Part shown: piece by piece, positions 34,352 through 43,883 of the stretch
Layout: each line of letters opens with the position of its first letter
Position numbering within the stretch: the stretch's first letter is position 1
NCBI RefSeq assembly: GCF_014642075.1
Contig: NZ_BMIK01000011.1
Span: forward strand, 65,550-129,549
Reading direction: 5' to 3'
From: Parapedobacter defluvii
Lineage (GTDB): Bacteria; Bacteroidota; Bacteroidia; Sphingobacteriales; Sphingobacteriaceae
DNA length: 64,000 nt
Program-made: the position numbers and the translations under genes
Notes under the pieces: generated by a model
Seen by the model: only the letters and a program-made list of their open reading frames with translations
What the model was told of the DNA's origin: nothing
Databases searched by the model: none

Positions 34352-34433
34352 GCGGAAGTGGCGTAATTGGTAGCCGCACCAGACTTAGGATCTGGCGCCG
34401 AAAGGCGTGGGGGTTCGAGTCCCTTCTTCCGCA
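34352..34433 (+). tRNA. tRNA-Leu (anticodon UAG)
   Basis: An 82-base cloverleaf. Acceptor stem GCGGAAG (34352-34358) pairs with CTTCCGC (34426-34432), and A is the discriminator. The anticodon stem CCAGA/TCTGG encloses loop CTTAGGA, giving anticodon TAG for CTA leucine. The long variable arm CGCCGAAAGGCG and the T loop GTTCGAGTC are clear. CCA is not encoded. A -7 box TACTTTTG (34324-34331) lies 20 bases upstream and a strong terminator follows at once. Confidence 0.97.
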
Positions 34434-34438
34434 CTTGG

Positions 34439-34468
34439 ATCCTCCCGACGAAATCGGGAGGATTTTTT
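34439..34468 (+). terminator. Intrinsic terminator after tRNA-Leu
   Basis: ATCCTCCCGA (34439-34448) and TCGGGAGGAT (34454-34463) form a perfect 10-bp GC-rich stem around CGAAA, followed by a run of T to 34468. It separates the tRNA from the trigger factor gene. Confidence 0.92.
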
Positions 34469-34497
34469 ATATATGCGATAAACGCTTAAAATTGAGT

Positions 34498-35847
34498 ATG
34501 AACATTTCACACCAGAACATCGACGAAATCAATGCCGTCATTACAGTAGACCTCGTTCCAGAGGATTACAACCCTCAAGTAGACAAAGCCATCAAAGAAC
34601 AAGCGAAAAAGGCTAAATTGCCGGGATTCCGTCCGGGGATGGTGCCGGTTTCCCACATCCGGCGTACGTATGGGAAAGCCATTCTCTTTGATGAAATCAA
34701 CCGGTTGGTGAGTGATCACATCAATCAATACATCAGTGATAACAAACTGGATATTTTGGGGCAGCCGTTGCCCAAGGAAGATGATAAAAGCGACTATAAT
34801 TGGGATTTTAACGATACCTTCTCTTTCAACTACGAAATCGGATTGGCACCGCAGTTTGAAATTCCGTTCAATGAAAAATCAAAATTTCCGGAATATGTGA
34901 TCAAAGCAGACGAGGAAACGTTGGAATCACGTATGAAAAATCTTCGTCGCAGCTACGGCAAAATGACCAATCCGGAGGTTTCGGAAGACGGTGACGTGCT
35001 CTACGCGGAGCTGAAGCAGTTAGATGCCGAGGGAAATGAACTGGAAGGCGGAATTGTCAACACGGCGTCGGTACGTACGGATTTGGTAGCGGATAAAAAG
35101 ATTAAAAAGACACTGATCGGACTGAAAAAGGATGACGAAGTAACGTTAGACGTAAAGAAAGCTTTCAAGAACGCATCCGATATCGCCCGTATACTGGGAG
35201 TTACGGAGGAGGAAGTTGAATCACTGGACAACCCGGTGTTTAAATTGACCGTGAAAAATATAAACCGTCTGGAAGAAGCGGAATTGACAGAAGATTTTTA
35301 TAATAAGCTGTTCGGTGAAGGCGTTGTGAAAACCGAGGCGGAATTTAAAGAGAAAGTACGGGAGGAGGTTGAAAGCATGTTTGTGCAAAATGCCGCTCAA
35401 CGCTTACAGAATGATCTATACCTGAAAGGCTTGGAAACCGTAGAGGTAGATTTTCCCGAGGCATTTCTAAAACGGTGGCTGAAAGCTACTAATCCCGAAA
35501 TCAAAGAGGATGAACTAGAAGAAGGGTTTGCCGACTTTCTGAAGAACCTGAAATGGACCCTCATCGAAAACCGTATCATCTCGCAAAACAACCTGCAGGT
35601 GAAGTATGAAGAAGTATTGGCGTTGGCTAAAGAACGCATAGCCGCGCAAATCAGAATGTATAGCCCCGGACAGGAACCTACAGACGATCAATTGGCACAA
35701 TATGCGGTACAATTGCTCGGTGATAAGGAACAGGCCAACCGTTTGTTTGACGAGATGAAAGCATTAAAAGTATTTGATTACCTGAAAGGGTTGGTGAAGC
35801 TGGAGAAAAAAGAGATCGAATACAATAAGTTTCTGGAGCTGAAATAA
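34498..35847 (+). CDS. tig: Trigger factor-like peptidyl-prolyl isomerase and chaperone
   Basis: A protein of 449 residues from the ATG at 34498 (MNISHQNIDEINAVITV); an upstream in-frame extension would run into the tRNA and terminator and is rejected. The N-terminal ribosome-binding domain carries KAKLPGFRPGMVPVSHIRR near 40-58, matching the GFRxGxxP signature. The middle isomerase-like part is divergent from the E. coli form, as usual in Bacteroidota, and the C-terminal helical arms fill the rest. It binds nascent chains at the ribosome exit. A terminator hairpin at 35866-35902 ends it. Confidence 0.92.
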   Translation: MNISHQNIDEINAVITVDLVPEDYNPQVDKAIKEQAKKAKLPGFRPGMVPVSHIRRTYGKAILFDEINRLVSDHINQYISDNKLDILGQPLPKEDDKSDYNWDFNDTFSFNYEIGLAPQFEIPFNEKSKFPEYVIKADEETLESRMKNLRRSYGKMTNPEVSEDGDVLYAELKQLDAEGNELEGGIVNTASVRTDLVADKKIKKTLIGLKKDDEVTLDVKKAFKNASDIARILGVTEEEVESLDNPVFKLTVKNINRLEEAELTEDFYNKLFGEGVVKTEAEFKEKVREEVESMFVQNAAQRLQNDLYLKGLETVEVDFPEAFLKRWLKATNPEIKEDELEEGFADFLKNLKWTLIENRIISQNNLQVKYEEVLALAKERIAAQIRMYSPGQEPTDDQLAQYAVQLLGDKEQANRLFDEMKALKVFDYLKGLVKLEKKEIEYNKFLELK

Positions 35848-35865
35848 ACTGACCGGCTAATAACA

Positions 35866-35902
35866 GCCACGGATGATTGGTGTTTACCTGTGCATCCGTG
35901 GC
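35866..35902. terminator. Bidirectional-type terminator between tig and the NlpE/META gene
   Basis: GCCACGGATG (35866-35875) pairs with CATCCGTGGC (35893-35902) across a 17-base loop, followed on the plus strand by GTTTATTTTT. It ends the trigger factor transcript and also lies at the 3' end of the convergent lipoprotein gene. Confidence 0.75.
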
Positions 35903-35924
35903 GTTTATTTTTGGGCAATAGCGT

Positions 35925-36695
35925 TTATTTTTCTACAGCAACAAACCGTGCGAGCGGAGCCATGCGCGCGCGGAATAATTGCAGCGTGTCAGCCGACACA
36001 TGGTAACTATCCGTAGATTTCAAAACCTCCCTCAATCCATTTTCCACTTCCATATTTTCGCAGGCCATCATGGTGCCGATCAGCTGCGAAAACTTAATCC
36101 GATTGGGGTCCGATAATTCATAGGTACCCCCCATGCCGTTACAACCACCGTTTGCTTCGACGCGGTTATCTTCTGCATTTAAACGGATATACGGTTCTTT
36201 TTGGGTGGTTCCATCTGCAACCGGCTTACCCCGTAGCTCTATCAGTTTCCAATACCTCCCGGTGATGTTTTCCGTGGTTTTGCTCAGAATGTAATGTTCG
36301 GCTAAGTCTCCGGTAATCCGATTGCCTTCCATATCGAGATGAAACAGCTGGTTTTCACCCACCTGGAATTTTTCGCCTCGTTCAGCAAGCGTAATCTGAT
36401 TACCGTTTTTATCCCACGTGAATTTGCCGGATTCCGTAAACACGGAATCACCGCGCTCCAGATACTGCGTTTTCAGTTGATAGGAGTTGTCTTCCTTCAA
36501 CGTCAGTACATACCGGATACCGGGACAGTCGGCACAAGGGAGAGTCCCCTGATACGTTCCGCTCCAATCGAGCGAATTTTGGCTATTGTGAGCGGAATCC
36601 GCCCCCTGGTTGGAGGTTGTCCGTTTCATTTGGCATGATCCAGCAGCGACTGTCACAGCTATCATGCAGTAAATCGTTAACTTTAGAGGTTTCAT
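35925..36695 (-). CDS. NlpE-META domain lipoprotein
   Basis: From the ATG at 36695 (MKPLKLTIYCMIAVTV) the protein has 256 residues and a lipoprotein signal ending AAGSC. The first domain, NlpE-like, has YQGTLPCADCPGIRY with a CxxC pair; the second is a META domain (GRYWKLIELRGKPV, EANGGCNGMGGTYEL, TMMACENMEVE). NlpE relates to copper or envelope stress and META to heat-shock HslJ-type proteins; the fusion is common in Bacteroidota, with unknown exact role. An upstream in-frame ATG at 36761 would place the start inside the end of the P-type ATPase gene and destroy the signal peptide, so it is rejected. Confidence 0.85.
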   Translation of the reverse strand: MKPLKLTIYCMIAVTVAAGSCQMKRTTSNQGADSAHNSQNSLDWSGTYQGTLPCADCPGIRYVLTLKEDNSYQLKTQYLERGDSVFTESGKFTWDKNGNQITLAERGEKFQVGENQLFHLDMEGNRITGDLAEHYILSKTTENITGRYWKLIELRGKPVADGTTQKEPYIRLNAEDNRVEANGGCNGMGGTYELSDPNRIKFSQLIGTMMACENMEVENGLREVLKSTDSYHVSADTLQLFRARMAPLARFVAVEK

Positions 36696-36738
36696 CCGTG
36701 TTAAATAACAAAAAAGGTACCACGTTAGTAAAAACAGA

Positions 36739-39303
36739 TCAGTTGTTTGATAGTTTGGCAATCAGCAATTTCAACCCTTCAATACCTGCTACGCAGCAAA
36801 CAGATACCAAAACCGTCAATCCGATGGCCTCGGCAGGCAGTGCTACGGTTTTGAAGACCGGTTGCAGGAACGGCATATACACCAGCAGCAATTGCAATCC
36901 CACCGAAAATAGAATGGTTACGATTAAGAACGGATTCCGGAACAAAGGAAGACGGAACAAAGGGGTGTTTAAACTTCTGATCACCAGTATGTTTCCTAAT
37001 TGTGCGAAACTCAGCATCGAGAACACCATGGTCTGCTGGTATGCGGTGTCATAGCCCTTGTTCATCGCCAGGAGTTGCAGGACAAATGCTCCGGTGGCCA
37101 TTAGTACACCGGTTAATACGATGCGCGGGATAAGGCCGCCTGCAAAGAGGTTTTCGCCGGGTTGGCGTGGTGGCCGTTGCATCGTGTCTTTCTCCGCGGG
37201 CTCGGAGGCCAGTGCCAAGCCCGGTAGACCATCTGTTACGAGGTTAATCCAAAGAATATGAATCGGAAGCAACGGAATAGCCAATCCCAGCATCGGCGCA
37301 AAAAAGATGACGAGAATTTCGCCGAGGTTGCAAGACAGCACATACAGGATGAATTTCCGGATATTGTCGTAGATACGGCGCCCCTCCTTAATGGCTTTGA
37401 CGATAGTGGCGAAATTATCATCGAGTAGAATCATGTGCGCGGTTTCCTTGGCGACATCCGTTCCGGTTATCCCCATGGCCACGCCGATGTTGGCTTGCTT
37501 CAATGAGGGTGCATCGTTGACACCGTCCCCGGTCATGGCCACAAATTCGCCGTTTTGCTGAAGGGCTTTTACAATATTGAGTTTCTGTTCAGGGGAAACC
37601 CGAGCGTAAACAGTGGTGTGCTGAACCTTGGCTTTCAGTTCGTCGTCCGAAAGTTTATTGAGGTCCGATCCGGTAAGGGCTTTTTCTTCATTGCTGGTGA
37701 TGAGGTTCAAGCGCTCGGCAATGGCAATTGCCGTAAGCGGCTGATCGCCGGTGATCATAACGGGCTTAATTCCCGCTGTTTTGCATAATTTAATAGCTTC
37801 CACGACTTCCTCGCGCGGTGGATCTATCATACCCGCCATACCTAGAAAATCCAATTCCGCTTCCAGGGACGCATCCAGTTCTTCCGGTTGCCTATCCAGC
37901 CATCTATAGCCAAAAAAGAGTACCCTTAGACCTTCGCGGGCCCATTCGCGGTTAAGGTCCAGCCACTTTTCTTTCTCGTCGGCGTAATCGGCCGAGAGGG
38001 CTTCGGCAATTTTTCCCGGCGCACCTTTCACCAGCAGCAGGTATTTGTCGCCCTGCTGATGTAAAGAGCTCATGCGCATGCGCTCTGAATCAAAAGGTAG
38101 GGTATCTACCATCGGATATTTCTTTTCTGCTTGTTGCTTATCCATCCCTTTTTTAAGCGCGTAAGTGACCAGGGCGACCTCCGTGGAGTCGCCCATGGGT
38201 TTCCCGCTTTCGTCAAACCGGAGTTCATTGTTCAGCAAGAACGCATGCCACAACAGCACTTCCTGTCCGTCTGCATGCCAGACCTTCTCCACCGTCATTT
38301 TGTTTTTGGTGAGTGTGCCGGTCTTGTCGCTGCAGATATAGGTGACGGACCCGAGTGTTTCGACGGCGGGCAGCCTCCTGATGAGCGCCTGTTGCTTGAC
38401 CATCCGGGCGGCCCCATTGGCAAGGGCAATGGTGATTACCGCAGGAAGAGCTTCGGGCAACGCCGCAACGGCCAGCGATAAGGCGGTAAGAAAGATCGTC
38501 AATGCCTGTTCACCGCGGTACAAGCCATAAGCAAATATGGCCGTACAAATTACCAGCACGATGATGACCAGTTGTTTGCTGAATTTTTGAAGCCTTCGCT
38601 GCAACGGCGTCTGTTGGGATTCGCCTTCAAGCAGGGAGGCAATTTTCCCCATTTCAGTACTCATCCCCGTTTCAGTGACGACCATCCTTGCCGATCCATT
38701 GCTTACCACCGTTCCTTTAAATACCCTATTGAGCTGATCACCCGGCAACAATTTATCCCCTTCAATGGGATCGGTATGTTTTTCCACGGAATGACTTTCG
38801 CCGGTAAGCATGGCTTCTTCCATTTTGAGGGCGCTGATTTCCAGCAGCCGTCCGTCTGCGGGAACGATGTCCCCGGCATCGAGCAGCACCACATCCCCGG
38901 GTACCAGTTGGCTGGCTTCGATTTCCGCAGGGGTGCCGTTCCGTACAACCATGGTGTGCTGGGCGGCCATCTGCTGGAGTTTTTGTATGGATGCCTCCGC
39001 CCGGCTTTCCTGGATGTAACCGATGATAGCATTGCCTAAAATGATGCCCAGGATGACATAGGCATCGGTATGCTCGCCGACAAAAAAGGAAATGGCTGCC
39101 GCCACACCAAGTATGGCAATCATCACGTCTTTGAATTGGGCGACAAAGATGGCCAGCTTGGACTTTCGCCTGCCACCTTCGAGCTTGTTGGGGCCGTGGC
39201 GCTCTTGCCGTGCGGCAATGTCTGCTTTGTTTAATCCGTCGGGGGAAGAATCCAGGTGTTTCAATACCTGTTCAGTGGTTTGCTGGTACCAGGGTGAGGC
39301 CAT
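36739..39303 (-). CDS. Cation-transporting P-type ATPase (Ca2+ type, P2)
   Basis: A protein of 854 residues. The N-terminal domain MASPWYQQTTEQVLKHLDSS fits cation ATPases of the P2 group; then MLTGESHSVEKH (actuator TGES), LPEALPAVITIAL (ion-site PEAL), the phosphorylation site ICSDKTGTLTKNKM near 324, GAPGKI, and TGDGVNDAPSLKQANIGVAM. Ten membrane segments are expected. It pumps Ca2+ (or Mn2+) out of the cytosol. The NlpE/META lipoprotein gene starts 43 bases downstream on the same strand. Confidence 0.93.
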   Translation of the reverse strand: MASPWYQQTTEQVLKHLDSSPDGLNKADIAARQERHGPNKLEGGRRKSKLAIFVAQFKDVMIAILGVAAAISFFVGEHTDAYVILGIILGNAIIGYIQESRAEASIQKLQQMAAQHTMVVRNGTPAEIEASQLVPGDVVLLDAGDIVPADGRLLEISALKMEEAMLTGESHSVEKHTDPIEGDKLLPGDQLNRVFKGTVVSNGSARMVVTETGMSTEMGKIASLLEGESQQTPLQRRLQKFSKQLVIIVLVICTAIFAYGLYRGEQALTIFLTALSLAVAALPEALPAVITIALANGAARMVKQQALIRRLPAVETLGSVTYICSDKTGTLTKNKMTVEKVWHADGQEVLLWHAFLLNNELRFDESGKPMGDSTEVALVTYALKKGMDKQQAEKKYPMVDTLPFDSERMRMSSLHQQGDKYLLLVKGAPGKIAEALSADYADEKEKWLDLNREWAREGLRVLFFGYRWLDRQPEELDASLEAELDFLGMAGMIDPPREEVVEAIKLCKTAGIKPVMITGDQPLTAIAIAERLNLITSNEEKALTGSDLNKLSDDELKAKVQHTTVYARVSPEQKLNIVKALQQNGEFVAMTGDGVNDAPSLKQANIGVAMGITGTDVAKETAHMILLDDNFATIVKAIKEGRRIYDNIRKFILYVLSCNLGEILVIFFAPMLGLAIPLLPIHILWINLVTDGLPGLALASEPAEKDTMQRPPRQPGENLFAGGLIPRIVLTGVLMATGAFVLQLLAMNKGYDTAYQQTMVFSMLSFAQLGNILVIRSLNTPLFRLPLFRNPFLIVTILFSVGLQLLLVYMPFLQPVFKTVALPAEAIGLTVLVSVCCVAGIEGLKLLIAKLSNN

Positions 39304-39414
39304 ACATCGAGCGAGCTATGTGTTTCAAATATAGTGATTATTAAAGCGTAACGGTATCCCGGTGATTATGTTTGTTCGCAGGATAATTGGTATCTTGTTT
39401 GCCGAAGTGATGTT

Positions 39415-40095
39415 ATGGAGAATTACGATACACTAAGCATCCCCCAAGCAACCCTTTTGCAACAGGAGTTGCGCAAGCGCACCGACACCACGGAGCGGGA
39501 GGTATCCCTGCGGCTCATCGGCGGTGCCGATATTTCATTGAATTTATACAGTACGACAATTTATGCCGGTATTATCCTGCTCTCGTTTCCGGCACTGCGG
39601 CCCGTTGGCTGGTCGTTGGTCCAGGCTGAAACACACTTTCCTTATGTGCCGGGATACCTGGCTTTTCGCGAAGTGCCTGCGTTAAAAGAGGCATGGGAAC
39701 GATTGACGGTAAAGCCTGATGTATTGGTTGTGGATGGGCATGGTATTGCGCACCCGCGCCGGTTGGGCATTGCCGCGCATTTCGGTGTCGAGACCGGGCA
39801 ACCGAGTATGGGATGCGCCAAAAAGTTGCTGACAGGTAAATATAATGAACCAGGCCCATGGGTGGGCGATCATAGCCCCATTATGACCGGGGCCGAGCAG
39901 ATCGGCTACGCATTTCGCAGCAAAAATAAAACCGCACCGGTATTTGTGTCACCCGGGCATTTACTGGGTATGGAAAATAGCCTGCAAATCATCCGGCAAT
40001 GCATTGGAAAATACCGGATTCCCGAACCCACACGCTTGGCACATGAACTCGTAAACCGCTTTCGGCGGGGAGAATTGCCGGAGGGCGTCGGGTAG
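39415..40095 (+). CDS. nfi: Endonuclease V
   Basis: A protein of 226 residues, the usual size. The metal-binding and catalytic parts are visible: GGADISLNLYSTTIYAGI near 42 (first Asp), FPYVPGYLAFREVPALKEAW near 80-95 (Glu), VLVVDGHGIAHPRRLGIAAH FG near 105 (second Asp), and GCAKKLLTGKY. It cuts DNA or RNA one base 3' to deoxyinosine, repairing deaminated adenine. It stands alone. The convergent royal-jelly-like gene ends one base beyond its stop. Confidence 0.92.
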   Translation: MENYDTLSIPQATLLQQELRKRTDTTEREVSLRLIGGADISLNLYSTTIYAGIILLSFPALRPVGWSLVQAETHFPYVPGYLAFREVPALKEAWERLTVKPDVLVVDGHGIAHPRRLGIAAHFGVETGQPSMGCAKKLLTGKYNEPGPWVGDHSPIMTGAEQIGYAFRSKNKTAPVFVSPGHLLGMENSLQIIRQCIGKYRIPEPTRLAHELVNRFRRGELPEGVG

Positions 40096-40096
40096 T

Positions 40097-41224
40097 CTAA
40101 GGCAGCTTCACTTTATAAATCTGATACGGGTATTCCACCCGGTTTTCTCCGTTGTTCCACTGCGGGTCGCGCTGCAACTGGGCACAGGAGAAATACAGGT
40201 ATCCATCTGATCCGATCCCAAATGAATCCGGCCAAAGCAGGCGCGAGTCCTGGACGAGGGTATGCAGTTTACCATCGGGCGAAAGATACTTGATGCTGTA
40301 ATCCATGGACGAGGTCAGGTAAATGTTGCCTTTTTTATCGGCAATGAGGCCGTGGGTCACGGTGGTCTTGCCCATGTCTTCCACATGCGACGCCAGTTCG
40401 TCATCGGTAAGTGACGCATCCGCCAGGTACCGGGTTTCGATGCGATAGAGGTTCAGTTTATTGATCGGCTTGAAGTAAAAGTACCGGTTGTCTTTGGTCA
40501 GTGCAATGCCATTGACATTCGAACGGAACGGATTACCGTTTCCATCCCGCATTTCCTTGCCGTCATAGGTAAGGATAACATCCGGATCCGCCGTGGTAAA
40601 AGGTTGATCTTTAAGTACGGTCCGGGTTGTGCCGGATGTAAGGTTAAGCACAACAATCGCTGCGCGGCCCGGGTCGGAGAGGTAAGCCAAGCCCTTATCG
40701 GTGTCTACGCGCACATCATTGAGCCCCGAAGTGCTTTTGTCGAGATCGTCAAAGGTGTATACGCGTTCCACACGATTTGACGCGAGGTTAATTTTCAATA
40801 ACTTGAAAGCACCCGCTGCAGAACTACCTTTCGGACCACCAAATATTGATCCCTTGGGGGCAGGTTTTGAGTCCAGTACCCAGAGGTTATCTTCGGTATC
40901 TACGTACAGGTCCTGCACGTTGACGAAACGGGTTGCTGTGTCGCCGTCGTGAGCATTCCAGCCTTCGTCCGGAAAGGGCAGGGGCTGGCCATTAACGATT
41001 TCAGTGAGGCCATACAGGTAGTCCGTTCCCTGCCGGGGAAAGGAAACAAACAGCCGATTGTCGGAGGACACACTGACACCGATCGCCCGGCGTTTACCCA
41101 GATCGGCAACTGGAATGAGTTTGTCACTATGGTATCGTTGTTGCCCGCGGCTATCTAAGCTTGCCGTTGTAACCAGTGCCATCAATATCAGCATGACCTT
41201 ACTGTAATTCTTTCGGATTGCCAT
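40097..41224 (-). CDS. Major royal jelly / yellow-like beta-propeller secreted protein
   Basis: A protein of 375 residues with a signal peptide (KVMLILMALVTTASLDSRG) and a six-bladed propeller of the MRJP/yellow family (SVSSDNRLFVSFPRQG, NLWVLDSKPAPKGS, GLAYLSDPGRAAIVVLNL). Bacterial members are related to L-dopachrome tautomerase-like or gluconolactonase-like enzymes; the substrate is not clear. It is the last gene of a three-gene unit after two aldo/keto reductases (11 bases from the second), which suggests oxidation of a sugar or lactone outside the cytosol. Confidence 0.8.
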   Translation of the reverse strand: MAIRKNYSKVMLILMALVTTASLDSRGQQRYHSDKLIPVADLGKRRAIGVSVSSDNRLFVSFPRQGTDYLYGLTEIVNGQPLPFPDEGWNAHDGDTATRFVNVQDLYVDTEDNLWVLDSKPAPKGSIFGGPKGSSAAGAFKLLKINLASNRVERVYTFDDLDKSTSGLNDVRVDTDKGLAYLSDPGRAAIVVLNLTSGTTRTVLKDQPFTTADPDVILTYDGKEMRDGNGNPFRSNVNGIALTKDNRYFYFKPINKLNLYRIETRYLADASLTDDELASHVEDMGKTTVTHGLIADKKGNIYLTSSMDYSIKYLSPDGKLHTLVQDSRLLWPDSFGIGSDGYLYFSCAQLQRDPQWNNGENRVEYPYQIYKVKLP

Positions 41225-41235
41225 CGCCTGTTTTT

Positions 41236-42375
41236 TTAGGTACCCACGGGGCTGTCTGGATGAATAAGCTTCTCATCTTTCAGTGTCTTCCACAGCGCTG
41301 CGGGTATAGTAGTATGAAACGACTGTACATTTTCTTTCACCTGTTCCGGGCGGCTGGCTCCGGGGATCACCGCCGCCACGACCGGATGCTGGGCAGCAAA
41401 CTGCAGGGCAACGGTAGATAGGCTCACCTTATATTGGTCGGCTATGGCCTTAATCCGATCGCGTTTTTCCACCCTATCCTTGGGGAGGCCGGGCCCGTAG
41501 TTCCACCGGTCCAGGCCGGCGGCAAACCCACCGTTCAATGGCCCGCCGATAACGGCCCTCACTTTTTTTGCAGCCATGGCGGGAAAAAGGTTGTTGAGGG
41601 CATCTTCGTGTTCGAACAGGGTATATTGGATGGCAACCAGCATGACATCCGGATCGGCCACTTCCAGTGCTTTCAGGATGGGCTGCGGCCGGTTTACGCC
41701 AAGTCCCCAGCCTTTGATAATTCCTTCTTCACGCATTTTTGTCAACGCAGGGAAGGCTCCCTTGGCCGCAACGTCAAATTGTTCCGTCCATTGGTCGCCC
41801 AGATCCCCGTTATCGGGTGACAGGTCGTGCACGAATACGATATCGATGGATGACAAGCCCAGGCGTTGCAGGCTGTCCTCGATGGAACGCTTCACGCCGT
41901 CGGCAGTGTAGTCGTAGCGGAATTTGAAATTGAGCCGGCCCTTCCACAGTCCGGCCGATCCGGGTTCGAACGCCGGATCCGCCTCGAATATCCGGCCGAT
42001 TTTGGTAGACAGCAGGTATTCCGACCGGTCTTTCTCAAAAAGGAAATGACCGAACCGGCGTTCGCTCAGTCCGTATCCGTAGAACGGCGACGTGTCGTAG
42101 TACCGGACGCCGGCTTCCCATGCTGCCTGCAGCGTTTGATGGATCTGCTCGCTGGTATTGGTGTGCCAGCCGTTGCCGGGGCCGACACCGCCCAGCCCGT
42201 AGTTCTGCGGGAATGTTAAGTTCTTAGACAAGATATTCATGGGTTGGTGTTCTTTTGGTGTTGTTTGACGGGAATCACGGCTTGAAACAGCCGATGCCTG
42301 ACCCGGGACAATCGCCGTACCGGCTGCAGCAATGACCGCTGCCTGTTGGATGAATGCCCTTCGTGTTGTCATCAC
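41236..42375 (-). CDS. Tat-exported aldo/keto reductase
   Basis: A protein of 379 residues. The N-terminus TTRRAFIQQAAVIAAAGTAI is a clear twin-arginine signal ending near ASA, so the folded enzyme should be exported to the periplasm. The reductase domain has the aldo/keto barrel with the catalytic Tyr in YDTSPFYGYGLSERRFG and the Lys in LSTKIGRIFE. NAD(P)H would be unavailable outside, so the cofactor must be bound before export, as known for Tat substrates. Its start overlaps the stop of the next upstream reductase by 4 bases (ATGA). Confidence 0.85.
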   Translation of the reverse strand: MMTTRRAFIQQAAVIAAAGTAIVPGQASAVSSRDSRQTTPKEHQPMNILSKNLTFPQNYGLGGVGPGNGWHTNTSEQIHQTLQAAWEAGVRYYDTSPFYGYGLSERRFGHFLFEKDRSEYLLSTKIGRIFEADPAFEPGSAGLWKGRLNFKFRYDYTADGVKRSIEDSLQRLGLSSIDIVFVHDLSPDNGDLGDQWTEQFDVAAKGAFPALTKMREEGIIKGWGLGVNRPQPILKALEVADPDVMLVAIQYTLFEHEDALNNLFPAMAAKKVRAVIGGPLNGGFAAGLDRWNYGPGLPKDRVEKRDRIKAIADQYKVSLSTVALQFAAQHPVVAAVIPGASRPEQVKENVQSFHTTIPAALWKTLKDEKLIHPDSPVGT

Positions 42376-43316
42376 TTGCTTGCTTTGTCCAGTTGTTCAA
42401 GGTCTTCGCTGTCCAATTTTAAGGAGGGTGCGGCGAAGATGGTTTCCAGTTGTTGCCGGCTGGTAGCACTGACAATGGGCGCACCGATGTACGGCTGAGC
42501 CAGCAGCCAGGCGAGCGATACAGTAGCAGGTGTCGATTGATGTTTGGCGGCTACGTTATCCAAGGCATCCAAAACCGCCAGTCCTTTGGGGTTGAGGTAT
42601 TTTTTTACACCACCGCCACGTACACTTTTGCCGAGGTCGGCCTCACTGCGGTATTTTCCGGTGAGGAAGCCTGCCGCCAGCGCCCAGTAGGGGAATACCG
42701 TCAGGCAGTATTTCTCAGCCAGGGGAGCGTAGTCTGTTTCGTAGCCCGCTCGTTCCACCAGGTTGTAGTGGGGTTGCAGGGCCACATAGCGGGGGAGACC
42801 TTTCTTTTCCGCCAAATCGAAGGACTCTTCCAGCCGTGCCGGTGACACGTTGGAAGCAGCGATGTAACGTACTTTTCCAGCCTTGATGACTTCATCATAC
42901 GCGGAAAGCGTTTCTTCCACGGGCGTCTTATTGTCGTCGTAATGTGTGTAATATAAATCAATGTAGTCGGTTTGCAACCGCTGTAACGATTCATCCACCG
43001 ACCGGAGAATATGCGTTCTGCTGATATCAAAAGAGTGCTCCTTGGTCTCAGACCCTACTTTGGTGGCGATTACCACCCGGTCACGGTTGCCACGGCTTTT
43101 CAGCCAGTTGCCGATGATGGTTTCCGATTGACCTCCTGTACCATTCACCCACCACGCATAGGTGTCAGCCGTGTCAATAAAGTTGAATCCGCCTTCCAGA
43201 AATTCATCCAATAGGGTAAAAGACTGCTTTTCATCCAATGTCCAGCCAAATACATTCCCACCCAGGTTAATCGGTGCTACTTCCAGGTCTGATAAGCCTA
43301 TTTTTATTTTTTCCAT
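42372..43316 (-). CDS. Aldo/keto reductase (cytosolic)
   Basis: A protein of 314 residues without a signal peptide. Core blocks are NFIDTADTYAWW (catalytic Asp/Tyr), VVIATKVGSETK (Lys), YIDLYYTHYDD (His) and the NADP site near the C-terminus (STPATVSLAWLLAQ). It reduces carbonyl groups of sugars or related compounds with NADPH. It is the first gene of the operon with the Tat-exported reductase and the MRJP-like protein; two paralogous reductases on either side of the inner membrane are unusual. Confidence 0.9.
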   Translation of the reverse strand: MEKIKIGLSDLEVAPINLGGNVFGWTLDEKQSFTLLDEFLEGGFNFIDTADTYAWWVNGTGGQSETIIGNWLKSRGNRDRVVIATKVGSETKEHSFDISRTHILRSVDESLQRLQTDYIDLYYTHYDDNKTPVEETLSAYDEVIKAGKVRYIAASNVSPARLEESFDLAEKKGLPRYVALQPHYNLVERAGYETDYAPLAEKYCLTVFPYWALAAGFLTGKYRSEADLGKSVRGGGVKKYLNPKGLAVLDALDNVAAKHQSTPATVSLAWLLAQPYIGAPIVSATSRQQLETIFAAPSLKLDSEDLEQLDKASK

Positions 43317-43437
43317 ACAATTTTTCCCTTGTGTTAGTTAACAATGGCAAGTTAATAAGGTTTTGGGCATGTATGGGAAGGATAAATGCCATGCTTTTGT
43401 CAAAAGGATCTTATCGCTGAGATTGTATTGCTGATGT

Positions 43438-43755
43438 TTATTTTGGCGTAATGCTCCGGATTTTGATTTTTGGATGCCCCGGCGTGCCGGGCGGAACAAA
43501 GCCACAACGATATTCGTCGTTCAGCGCTTCGAAGATAACCGTGACGGTGATCCCATTTTTCTGGAATTGCTCGCTTAAATTCACGGGGTGGTAAAACGTA
43601 TCACCCACTTGGAACAGCCAACCGCAACCGTCCAAAGCCGGCGAACCGGTATCAACGATGGTCCCCGTCAGCGTTTGTAAGTTGTCGTTCTTTTTACACC
43701 CGGGGATGAATGCGGTGAAGATGAGAAACGCGATAACAAATGGATGGTGTTTCAT
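43438..43755 (-). CDS. Small lipoprotein of unknown function
   Basis: A protein of 105 residues. The signal peptide HPFVIAFLIFTAFIPGC ends in a lipobox with Cys20. The short domain that follows (LTGTIVDTGSPALDGCGWLF, VIFEALNDEYRCGF) has two further Cys. I do not recognise the family. It is a single gene in a 430-base region between the aldo/keto reductase operon and the secreted-protein block. Confidence 0.7.
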   Translation of the reverse strand: MKHHPFVIAFLIFTAFIPGCKKNDNLQTLTGTIVDTGSPALDGCGWLFQVGDTFYHPVNLSEQFQKNGITVTVIFEALNDEYRCGFVPPGTPGHPKIKIRSITPK

Positions 43756-43883
43756 AATAAGGGTTTATCAATGCGTACTGTTACGTTAAAAACGTAGTTA
43801 ATATCGCTAACGCTACAGGCTTGTCCACTGAATCCCTGAAAATAGCTATTGCCGGCAATACCCGCTTCGTGTATCTTTGGACG

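Noticed and set aside
34435-34497. Upstream start for the trigger factor gene
   Set aside because: It would put coding sequence through the tRNA terminator and begin at the tRNA end; the ATG at 34498 gives the conserved N-terminus.
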